34,192 nt of DNA from contig JAJXUA010000013.1 in assembly GCA_021783275.1 (NCBI GenBank), positions 1 through 34,192 of the forward strand, in the 5' to 3' direction. The position numbers and the translations under genes were made by a program. The stretch is from Pseudomonadota bacterium (lineage in GTDB: Bacteria; Pseudomonadota; Gammaproteobacteria; Burkholderiales; Thiobacillaceae). This document shows, piece after piece, positions 1 to 5,784 of this stretch; position 1 is the stretch's first letter, and each line of letters begins with the position of its first letter. The notes below the pieces were generated by a model, which was not told the origin of the DNA, did no database searches, and was given only the letters and a program-made list of their open reading frames with translations.

Positions 1-3
1 CTT

Positions 4-9
4 TATACT
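4..9 (+). promoter_or_regulatory. Possible -10 box of rlmJ (TATACT)
   Basis: TATACT lies nine bases before the rlmJ ATG, and no Shine-Dalgarno sequence is present between them. A start point 6-8 bases downstream would leave a 2-4 base leader or none. The -35 region falls outside the window, so this is only a suggestion. Confidence 0.35.
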
Positions 10-18
10 GCGCGCACC

Positions 19-864
19 ATGCTGAGCTACCGCCACGCCTTTCATGCCGGCAACCATGCCGATGTCTTGAAGCACAGCGTCCTCATTCAGTTGAGCCGCT
101 ACCTCGCGCAAAAAGAGAAACCGTTCTGGATCATCGACACCCATGCGGGCGCGGGGCTGTATGCACTGGACAGCGGCTACGCCACGCAGCTGAAAGAATA
201 CGAAGGCGGCGTCGGCAGGCTCTGGGCGCAGACCGGTTTGCCCGACGCGCTCACCGACTACATGCAGCTGGTGCACGCCTGCAATCCGGACGGCACGCTG
301 CGTTTTTATCCCGGATCACCCTGGTTCGCGCAGCAGACGCTGCGCCCGCAAGACCGCCTGCGCCTGTTCGAACTGCACACCAGTGACTACACGATCCTGC
401 ACGACAATTTCGGTCATCTCCCGCGCCAGATCAGCATCACCCACGGCAATGGCTACGACGCGCTGAAATCCCTGCTGCCGCCTCCGCCACGTCGCGCGCT
501 GGTGCTGATCGACCCACCGTATGAAACCCGGGACGATTATTCCAATGTGGTGCGCGCCCTGCAGGAAGGACTGGCGCGTTTTGCCACCGGTACGTATGCC
601 GTCTGGCATCCCCTGCTGGCACGGCCCGAAGCCCGGCAACTGCCCGACGCACTCAAGCGCCTGCCGGTGAAAAACTGGCTCCATGCCACGTTCCAGGTCC
701 ACACCCCGTCGGCAGACGGATACGGCATGCACGGCAGCGGCCTGTTTGTCATCAACCCGCCGTGGACACTGCGCGCGTCACTGGCAAGCACGCTGCCCTG
801 CCTGGTAGCGCTGCTGGGTCAGGATGCGGGCGCGGACTTTACGCTGAGCGAAAGGGCGGCGTGA
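19..864 (+). CDS. rlmJ: 23S rRNA (adenine(2030)-N(6))-methyltransferase RlmJ
   Basis: RlmJ uses S-adenosylmethionine to methylate N6 of A2030 in 23S rRNA in the cytoplasm. The 281-residue product matches the usual family length. It begins with the family hallmark SYRHAFHAGNHADVLKH at residues 3-19. The SAM-binding segment THAGAGLY is at 41-48, and the N6-adenine methyltransferase catalytic motif DPPY is at 165-168. The ATG at 19 gives the canonical N-terminus, but no Shine-Dalgarno precedes it and a -10-like TATACT sits nine bases upstream. The gene converges on the HflX-type GTPase with only six bases between the two stop codons, so there is no room for a separate terminator. Loss of RlmJ in other bacteria has mild effects; a role in DNA utilisation has also been reported for E. 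coli (YhiR). Confidence 0.95.
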   Translation: MLSYRHAFHAGNHADVLKHSVLIQLSRYLAQKEKPFWIIDTHAGAGLYALDSGYATQLKEYEGGVGRLWAQTGLPDALTDYMQLVHACNPDGTLRFYPGSPWFAQQTLRPQDRLRLFELHTSDYTILHDNFGHLPRQISITHGNGYDALKSLLPPPPRRALVLIDPPYETRDDYSNVVRALQEGLARFATGTYAVWHPLLARPEARQLPDALKRLPVKNWLHATFQVHTPSADGYGMHGSGLFVINPPWTLRASLASTLPCLVALLGQDAGADFTLSERAA

Positions 865-870
865 GGCCGC

Positions 871-2271
871 TCAGGTTGCCGTACTTTGGAAACCGGCTCC
901 GAGCTGCTCGCGCAGCGCATCCAGCACCGCAGCTTCGCCGCGTACGCTGAACTTTGCACCCGCTTCGTCGGCGTGTTCGGCCAGTACTTCGCAGCGGGCA
1001 AAAATTTCGCCCCGCAACTGCTGGGCCGACCAGGGCAGGAACAATTCAGCTTCCACCAGATCGCGCTGAAAAAACGCCATGATCGTGCGGTGCAGCCGGG
1101 CCACATCGTCTGGGTTGCGTGCGCTCATCACGATGCAGTCGGGGTAAGCCTCGCGCAGACGCGCCGTGCATTCCGTCTGAGCGGCGGCATCGCCGACGTG
1201 GTCGATCTTGTTGAAAATACGCAGGCGCGGCAGTTCGTGCGCGCCGATTTCGCTCAGCACTTCGTCGGTGGTGAGCAACTGGCGCTCGTACCCCGGATCG
1301 CTGGCGTCGATTACATGCAGCAGCAAACCGGCGTCGAGCGCCTCGTCGAGCGTGGATTTGAACGACGCGACCAGACCGTGCGGCAGATTCTTGATGAAGC
1401 CCACGGTATCGCTCACCAGCACGCGCGGCACCGCTTCGGGGTACAGGCTGCGCACGGTGGTATCGAGCGTGGCGAAGAGCTTGTTGGCCACCAGCACCTC
1501 GCTGCCGGTGAGCGCGCGCATCAAAGTGGATTTGCCTGCGTTGGTGTAGCCGACCAGCGCCACACTCGCCAGGCTTTGATGCCCCTGTCGCCGCGCGCGC
1601 TGGGTTTTGCGGTCAGCCTCCATGGCGAGGATTTCCTTTTGCAGCTCGGCGATGCGGTCGCGAATCTTGCGTTTGTCGAGCTCGGTATGCGATTCACCTG
1701 CGCCGCGCCCCCCCACCCCGCTGCGCTGCCGCCCCTGCGGCCCGGCCAGCTTGGCCGCTTCGCGCAGGCGCGGTGCGAGATAGCCCAGACGGGCGATTTC
1801 GACCTGCGCCCGTGCGGCAGGCGAGCGCGCATTGCGATGGAAAATTTCGAGGATCACCATGGTGCGGTCCATCACCTGGCAGCCCACTTCGTTTTCCAGA
1901 TGGCGCGCCTGCGACGGCGAAATTTCGTGATCGACAAACAGCACCGCGATCGGCACATCCGACACCCTCGGGGCGTCGTCAAGCACAAGCTCGTCAAGGG
2001 CATACGGGCTGTCAGCAGGCAGGCCGGCGTCTGGATCGGCGTCGGGGTTCACAAAATGGCGAATTTCCTGACGCTTGCCCACCCCCACATACGCGGTGGC
2101 ATCAAAGCTGCTGCGCTTTTGCACAAACGTGCGCACCACCTTGAACCCCAGCGTTTTCGCCAGCTCACCCAGCTCGGCCAGCGACGCCGCGAACTCGGCA
2201 TCGGATACGCTTGGCCGCTGTACCGACACGGCGATAGCGTACTGGGGGGGTTCCTGGGTATTGCTTTGCAT
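871..2271 (-). CDS. hflX: HflX-family ribosome-associated GTPase
   Basis: HflX proteins are GTPases that bind the large ribosomal subunit and rescue or split stalled ribosomes under stress. This 466-residue protein has the HflX N-terminal domain (YVGVGKRQEI at 61-70), a basic helical linker around 150-235, and a complete G domain: G1 GYTNAGKST at 241-249, a G2 region with the threonines near 268-272, G3 DTVGF at 288-292, G4 NKID at 354-357 and G5 SAR at 383-385. The C-terminal tail continues to 466. The linker motif, usually GGPGETQ-ExDRR in E. coli-type HflX, here reads GRGAGESHTELDKR, so it is a divergent member. No hfq lies beside it, unlike the standard betaproteobacterial hfq-hflX pair, so it may be a second paralogue. 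A leader of about 240 bases separates its start from the plus-strand micro-protein gene. Confidence 0.9.
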   Translation of the reverse strand: MQSNTQEPPQYAIAVSVQRPSVSDAEFAASLAELGELAKTLGFKVVRTFVQKRSSFDATAYVGVGKRQEIRHFVNPDADPDAGLPADSPYALDELVLDDAPRVSDVPIAVLFVDHEISPSQARHLENEVGCQVMDRTMVILEIFHRNARSPAARAQVEIARLGYLAPRLREAAKLAGPQGRQRSGVGGRGAGESHTELDKRKIRDRIAELQKEILAMEADRKTQRARRQGHQSLASVALVGYTNAGKSTLMRALTGSEVLVANKLFATLDTTVRSLYPEAVPRVLVSDTVGFIKNLPHGLVASFKSTLDEALDAGLLLHVIDASDPGYERQLLTTDEVLSEIGAHELPRLRIFNKIDHVGDAAAQTECTARLREAYPDCIVMSARNPDDVARLHRTIMAFFQRDLVEAELFLPWSAQQLRGEIFARCEVLAEHADEAGAKFSVRGEAAVLDALREQLGAGFQSTAT

Positions 2272-2513
2272 CGAGTAAGTCTACTGAATAGGGCGAGGCC
2301 AGATAGTACCTGTCATGCGCAGGAATCCGCACGGCATCGTCCGGTAGCGATCGCGCACAGCCGGCTGTCTTCATCTGTCCCGCCCCGCTGCGGCATTGTC
2401 GGACAGGGCCTACATTTCCTGCCGCACTCGGCCTATAGCTTCAATCCATCACTCCCTGAACAATGGGCGCAGCATATTTCAGCATCATTTTTCACAGCAC
2501 GAGGGAGTCCACC

Positions 2514-2687
2514 ATGTCATTTACCATTTACCTAGCTGGTCTGTTGTTGCTCGTTGCCGCAATTGCATGGGGCATGATCACCGCCGGGATCACTTATGCC
2601 TACGTCGCTATCGTATGCCTCGCCGTGCTGGGCATCGGCGTGATGATGGCCGTATCTCGCACCCGCAGCAAAGATCCGTCGTCCTGA
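2514..2687 (+). CDS. 57-aa membrane micro-protein of unknown function
   Basis: The product is 57 residues with two hydrophobic stretches (about 4-22 and 26-46) and a short basic tail (SRTRSKDPSS), so it should be a two-helix inner-membrane hairpin with its end in the cytoplasm. I chose the ATG at 2514 because GAGGGAG lies eight bases upstream; a longer frame opening at 2463 lacks a ribosome site and adds non-membrane residues. I do not recognise a named family. It is the first of three tiny plus-strand genes (with DUF3309 and a lipoprotein) between two minus-strand blocks, and a small hairpin follows its stop. The size, composition and neighbours resemble stress-induced envelope micro-proteins, which is inference only. 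Confidence 0.72.
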   Translation: MSFTIYLAGLLLLVAAIAWGMITAGITYAYVAIVCLAVLGIGVMMAVSRTRSKDPSS

Positions 2688-2703
2688 ACGAATCGTCCAA
2701 ACG

Positions 2704-2723
2704 AAATTGCACCAGCAATTTTT
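2704..2723 (+). terminator. Weak terminator-like hairpin after the 57-aa gene
   Basis: AAATTGC and GCAATTT form a perfect 7-bp stem with the loop ACCA, closed by a short run of T. The stem is AT-rich and the T run is short, so it may act as a partial terminator or a 3' end stabiliser between the 57-aa gene and the DUF3309 gene. Confidence 0.45.
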
Positions 2724-2794
2724 CCGCACCGGTGCCCGCTGACGGACACGATGGATGCTTGCCTGTACGGATAATTCCGGCCCGATTTTTTCGC

Positions 2795-2818
2795 AGTGTC
2801 TATTTTTTGTAGTGTCTA
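2795..2818 (+). repeat. Two AGTGTCTA direct repeats before the DUF3309 gene
   Basis: AGTGTCTA occurs at 2795-2802 and 2811-2818, a 16-base period, separated by a T-rich segment. The second copy runs into the AGGAG ribosome site of the DUF3309 gene. It could be a protein-binding direct repeat or a chance duplication. Confidence 0.4.
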
Positions 2819-2828
2819 GGAGTGCATC

Positions 2829-2987
2829 ATGAGCATCGGAACCATACTATTAATTGTGCTGGTCCTGATCCTGGTCGGAGCCATTCCGGTCTGGCCGCAT
2901 AGCCGCAGCTGGGGCTACGGACCGACCGGTGGGGTCGGCCTGATCGTTGTCATTCTGGTGGTGCTGCTGGTGATGGGGCTGATTTGA
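2829..2987 (+). CDS. DUF3309 family small membrane protein
   Basis: The product is 52 residues. A first hydrophobic segment (about 4-19) leads into PVWPHSRSWGYGPTGG (20-35), followed by a second very hydrophobic helix to the end. This two-helix pattern with a W-P-x-S-x-S-W-G-Y-G-P centre is the signature of DUF3309, a family of about 50 residues found in Proteobacteria with no assigned function. The ATG at 2829 is supported by AGGAG seven bases upstream. Its last codons overlap a possible TTG start for a lipoprotein, so the two are probably translated together. The gene is too short for default ORF cut-offs. Confidence 0.85.
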   Translation: MSIGTILLIVLVLILVGAIPVWPHSRSWGYGPTGGVGLIVVILVVLLVMGLI

Positions 2988-3097
2988 CCGCAGGTGCAAT
3001 CAGCCTGCTCCTGCTTGCACTGACGGCATGCTCGACCGTGCAACCCTTGCGTGATCCGGGCATCGGCCCCGATCCGACGCAGCCGCCGCCGCAATAG
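2984..3097 (+). CDS. Putative 37-aa lipoprotein, TTG start overlapping the DUF3309 stop
   Basis: A 37-residue frame starts with TTG at 2984, overlapping the TGA of the DUF3309 gene (TTGA). It encodes a short hydrophobic signal (about residues 5-13), a textbook lipobox LTAC at 13-16 with lipidation at Cys16, and a 21-residue mature tail rich in Pro and Asp ending in PTQPPPQ. No upstream ATG exists in this frame; GGGG about six bases upstream can serve as a weak ribosome site, helped by coupling to the DUF3309 stop. Ser follows the Cys, so outer-membrane sorting by the +2 rule is expected. The size resembles entericidin-type micro-lipoproteins, but I see no specific family match. The main doubt is the TTG start. 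Confidence 0.6.
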   Translation: MTAGAISLLLLALTACSTVQPLRDPGIGPDPTQPPPQ

Positions 3098-3126
3098 TCT
3101 CTCATTCCCACGGCACATATCGCAGG

Positions 3127-3152
3127 AAAGCCAGGGTCAGGCCTTGCCTTTT
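3127..3152 (+). terminator. Imperfect terminator-like hairpin after the lipoprotein gene
   Basis: AAAGCCAGG at 3127-3135 pairs with CCTTGCCTTT at 3142-3151 with one bulge and one mismatch around a six-base loop, and T residues end the right arm. It sits 30 bases after the lipoprotein stop. The mismatched stem and short T run keep confidence low. Confidence 0.35.
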
Positions 3153-3229
3153 GCCTGCCCCCCGATTCTCAAGCAGCGATACTCAACCGCCCCCATGAAC
3201 TGACAAGCCTGCTTCACGCGCAATCGCAC

Positions 3230-3466
3230 TCAAGCTGATCTCCTTGGTCCATGCTCAAACTTTCCGTGAGGAGTTGGGCTCAATGCATCCCGATATTCGT
3301 CCGTGTTATTGATTCGCGGCCAGGCCGAATCGAGCAGCGCCATCCACTCGCGCTCGTCCATAAACGGCGCGATCTCGATTAAAAACGGCAAGACGCGTGC
3401 ATCCTCGGTCTGATCGAGAAAGCCTTTGGCGTCGGCATACGGAAATTTATCAAGATGCCCGATCAT
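3230..3466 (-). pseudogene. Possible remnant or small hypothetical gene
   Basis: This minus-strand frame starts with ATG at 3466, three bases after an in-frame stop, and encodes 78 residues. Residues 1-62 have a normal acidic, soluble protein composition (for example DEREWMALLDSAWPRINNTD), while the last 15 look like out-of-frame sequence. Just past the apparent C-terminus another minus-strand frame reads KEISLSAIAREAGLSVH, which resembles part of a helix-turn-helix antidote or regulator. A frameshifted, truncated gene would explain both. The ribosome site is poor (GAG directly before the ATG). I recognise no family, and it may simply be non-coding. Confidence 0.3.
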
Positions 3467-3516
3467 CTCTCACATCATTTGAAATGGCCTGGCTTGAAGC
3501 ATGGTTCTTGCACGAT

Positions 3517-3534
3517 GCTGGCTCCGCAGCCAGC
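3517..3534. repeat. Perfect hairpin downstream of the AcfC-like gene
   Basis: GCTGGCT and AGCCAGC form a perfect 7-bp stem around a four-base loop (CCGC on the plus strand), about 30 bases beyond the stop of the AcfC-like gene. No T run follows on the minus strand, so it is more likely an RNA 3'-end stabiliser than an intrinsic terminator. Confidence 0.4.
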
Positions 3535-3564
3535 TCGCCGACCACATAAAGTTCACGCCCGAAT

Positions 3565-4344
3565 TCAGCCCTGCCATCCCCACTTCTTGAAAATGCCGGC
3601 ACCCTCTTTCGACTGCAGGAATTTGACGAATTGCTGCGTTGCTGGTTTTGCTTTGCCCAGTTGGGTAACGCCGATCCCGGTGTCGCGGTAGATCGCGTAA
3701 TCCGGCTCTATCGTGATGACATCGGCAAGCTCAGGGTTGGCGACTTGCCAGATATTCCAGATGAGCCAGACATCAATGTCCGGTTGTTCGATCCAGGCGG
3801 TGCGTGCTTCTGCGCTGTTACTTGCGAAGCCTATGATGTTGCGGCGCAGCTTCTTCACCGTGTCGAGATCACCTTTGCGGCCCGCCATGTCCTCCCAGGC
3901 ACCGGTCTGTCCCGCACCCTGAACGACCAGAATCTGCACGTCCGGTCGCAGGAGATCGTTGACACCTTTGATGCGCTTCGGATTGCCGGGCCGAGCCAGA
4001 ATCGCCAGCGGTCGCAGATACAGCGGCACGATGCTGTCGGCGAGGATGCGCCCTTCCATCGCTGCGGTGAAGTCGGTCATCATCGCCTCGGACCCACTGT
4101 AGATCGCGTCGGCATTTTTACGCGCCTGCGCTATCCATTGCGGCGTCGGGCCCGCCGTGACCTCGACCTTGATCCCGTATGTCTTCCCGAACGCGGTGGC
4201 GGCTTCCTTCATCGCAGGCGCCGGACCACCGGGCCCATAGACGTAAAGCGTTTCTGCCATCGCAGAGACGGACAGCAGGCCTGCTGCACACAGCAGCGCC
4301 AGACGCCGAACGGCCTTGAACCACGGTAGACGTGTCGCGATCAT
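3565..4344 (-). CDS. AcfC-like periplasmic substrate-binding protein
   Basis: The product is 259 residues with a Sec signal peptide (basic MIATRLPWFKAVRR, hydrophobic 15-28, cleavage after AMA at about 30). The mature protein begins ETLYVYGPGGPAPAM, which is typical of AcfC-type proteins, a branch of the type 2 periplasmic binding fold related to ModA and sulfate binders. It lacks any permease or ATPase neighbour, so a transport role is not shown; orphan binding proteins may act as chemoreceptor partners or scavengers. I prefer the ATG at 4344, because AGGA sits seven bases upstream, over the TTG at 4359. The 151-base gap to the upstream DsrE-like gene contains a perfect 13-base palindrome centred at 4407 (4401-4413), a possible operator. 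The ligand is unknown. Confidence 0.78.
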   Translation of the reverse strand: MIATRLPWFKAVRRLALLCAAGLLSVSAMAETLYVYGPGGPAPAMKEAATAFGKTYGIKVEVTAGPTPQWIAQARKNADAIYSGSEAMMTDFTAAMEGRILADSIVPLYLRPLAILARPGNPKRIKGVNDLLRPDVQILVVQGAGQTGAWEDMAGRKGDLDTVKKLRRNIIGFASNSAEARTAWIEQPDIDVWLIWNIWQVANPELADVITIEPDYAIYRDTGIGVTQLGKAKPATQQFVKFLQSKEGAGIFKKWGWQG

Positions 4345-4495
4345 GATCGATTCCTGCAAAACCAGAGTGAAGTGCAGTGTAGGGGTAGCCAGTGCCAGTT
4401 GCTGTCAGACAGCGCTGAAATGTGGGTGCTGTGCCCAATATTGCCTTTCGCCATGCGTTACGGTGCAGGTTTCAGCCTGCCGCCTGCGCATCCCT

Positions 4496-5014
4496 TCAGA
4501 AGCCGCCGATCACGGCATATCCGTCGTTTTGCAGCTGGATCAACCGCGTATAGCCATCGTGCACCAGGGTCACGCCCGGCAACACGTCTTCGGCCGTCCA
4601 GCCTTTGGCTTTCATGACGCTGTGACAAATCTCCACTCGCACACCAAGGTCGATCAAATCCTGTGTGATCTTGGCGTTCAGATTCACCGCGAACGGATCG
4701 CCGACGACCGTCTGGTAAGTGTCGTCGGTCAGCAGAAATTGCGCGGCGTCGCCGTGCAATACCAGATGAATATCGAGTTTTCCAGGCGCGACGCCCTGCT
4801 TGCCAAAGGCCTCGATCAGGCCCCGCGCATAGAACAAACCCCGGCTGATGCCCGCCGCGATGTCGGTCGAGTGAATGTCGTAGACCGCCCGGTAGCGCGC
4901 GTGCGCATCGACCTGCACGATCGCCCGCGCAGCCAACGGAGACGACTCGGCCCCCACCCCAGCAGGAGCGACTACCATGCAAACTGCGAAAAACATTCCG
5001 AAGCGTCTCTTCAT
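4496..5014 (-). CDS. Secreted DsrE-family protein
   Basis: The 172-residue product has a signal peptide (MKRR, hydrophobic 6-20, cleavage near VGA at 20-22) followed by a DsrE/DsrF-type alpha/beta fold. Visible elements are VVQVDAH-like strand 1 near 32-38, DIHLVLHGDAAQFLL at 81-95 and GVRVEICHSVMKAKG at 124-138. Cys130 is the only cysteine in the mature protein and occupies the position of the conserved active cysteine of this superfamily, which in cytoplasmic members (TusD, DsrE) carries persulfide sulfur. Export suggests a periplasmic sulfur or redox role, but this is inference. The gene starts 13 bases after the DUF3096 micro-protein gene and lies 151 bases before the AcfC-like gene, so all three may share a transcript. 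Confidence 0.82.
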   Translation of the reverse strand: MKRRFGMFFAVCMVVAPAGVGAESSPLAARAIVQVDAHARYRAVYDIHSTDIAAGISRGLFYARGLIEAFGKQGVAPGKLDIHLVLHGDAAQFLLTDDTYQTVVGDPFAVNLNAKITQDLIDLGVRVEICHSVMKAKGWTAEDVLPGVTLVHDGYTRLIQLQNDGYAVIGGF

Positions 5015-5027
5015 GATCGACCCCGGC

Positions 5028-5165
5028 CTATTTTCCGAACAGCCCGATCAGGCCGATCACGATCAGATACAGCGCGATGATGTAATTCAGCAGTCGCGGC
5101 ATCACCAGAATCAGAATGCCTGCGATCAATGACACCAGCGGCCCGACGCTCAAATGGATATCCAT
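5028..5165 (-). CDS. DUF3096 family small membrane protein
   Basis: This 45-residue protein is mostly hydrophobic: MDIHLSVGPLVSLIAGILIL then VMPRLLNYIIALYLIVIGL and a final GLFGK. The pattern of two short helices joined by MPRLLNY is the DUF3096 signature, a family of unknown function. The ATG at 5165 has AGAGGTG about five to eight bases upstream, a good ribosome site. It starts 28 bases after the stop of the ppc-coupled membrane protein and ends 13 bases before the DsrE-like gene. Together with DUF3309 two kilobases away it makes this neighbourhood unusually rich in envelope micro-proteins. It is too short for default ORF calls. Confidence 0.85.
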   Translation of the reverse strand: MDIHLSVGPLVSLIAGILILVMPRLLNYIIALYLIVIGLIGLFGK

Positions 5166-5193
5166 CGTTCACCTCTCTCAGTTAGTTATTGCT

Positions 5194-5784
5194 TCAAGGC
5201 ACCGTCAGCCGCAAGGCACCAAACTCTTCGTTGTACAGGGCGAGCTCGTCGCCGGAAGTAAACTGCCAGCCTTCGAGATGGCCAAAGTCGGTGTCGGCGC
5301 GCGGGTCGAGTTCCAGGGTGTAGCGCTTGGCAATCGACAGGGTGGGATTGCGTACGCTGAGCACGACGGTGAGGTAGCGCTCGCTGGTGTTTTCAATGAC
5401 GGCGACCAGGCCCTGGCCGAGCATCGACGAACGGAAGTTGACGACGACGGGAAGCGCGGGCTTGCTGGAAATGACGCTCTGGTAATCGCTGTCGCGGTAG
5501 GCGAGCTGCTGTTTGAGCTGTTCGATTTCGCGCAGGCTGGCGGTGAGCTGGTTGCGCGTTTCCACCAGATAACGCTCGGTCTGCTGCTGCGTTTCCACTG
5601 CCTTGGACAGCCTGCGTTTGACTTCGCCCAGATCGACATTAAGCATGAAGGCATACAGCGCCAGGCCACACACTAGCAGAAACAACACGGCGCTGACGAT
5701 CATCGAGGCCATGAGCCCGCCACGCCGCGCGGGCCTGGATGCAGGCGCGGCGGGTGTGGTCGGCAGGCTGTCGGGGGTGCTCAT
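5194..5784 (-). CDS. Membrane-anchored coiled-coil protein of unknown function, coupled to ppc
   Basis: The product is 196 residues. It has a Pro/Ala-rich cytoplasmic start (1-22), one transmembrane helix (about 25-49), a coiled coil rich in Glu, Gln and Arg (about 52-98), and a C-terminal domain from about 108 with beta-rich hydrophobic alternation (VVVNFRSSMLGQGLVAVIENTS, YLTVVLSVRNP). The C-terminal part resembles the FxxG/immunoglobulin-like fold of proteins that extend from the inner membrane, but I recognise no family. The ATG at 5784 overlaps the ppc stop as ATGA, so translation is coupled to ppc. Longer readings upstream are inside ppc and implausible. The topology predicts that coiled coil and C-terminal domain face the periplasm. 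Confidence 0.8.
   Translation of the reverse strand: MSTPDSLPTTPAAPASRPARRGGLMASMIVSAVLFLLVCGLALYAFMLNVDLGEVKRRLSKAVETQQQTERYLVETRNQLTASLREIEQLKQQLAYRDSDYQSVISSKPALPVVVNFRSSMLGQGLVAVIENTSERYLTVVLSVRNPTLSIAKRYTLELDPRADTDFGHLEGWQFTSGDELALYNEEFGALRLTVP

Larger units (their letters stand above)
3098..3564. other. Gene-poor stretch between the lipoprotein and AcfC-like genes
   Basis: These 467 bases separate the plus-strand micro-protein genes from the minus-strand AcfC-like gene. They hold an imperfect hairpin (3127-3152), a minus-strand frame of 78 codons that looks like a gene remnant (3230-3466), and a perfect hairpin (3517-3534). No other convincing coding or RNA gene was seen. Local composition is less GC-rich than the flanking genes, which fits decayed or acquired DNA. 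Confidence 0.6.

Noticed and set aside
886-2535. Long plus-strand frame (549 codons) opposite the HflX gene
   Set aside because: It mirrors the coding phase of hflX, lacks a recognisable domain and a ribosome site, and has the His/Arg/Gln-rich composition expected of antisense frames in GC-rich DNA.
2915-3118. 67-codon minus-strand frame over DUF3309 and the lipoprotein
   Set aside because: Arg/Cys-rich antisense frame over two better-supported plus-strand genes.
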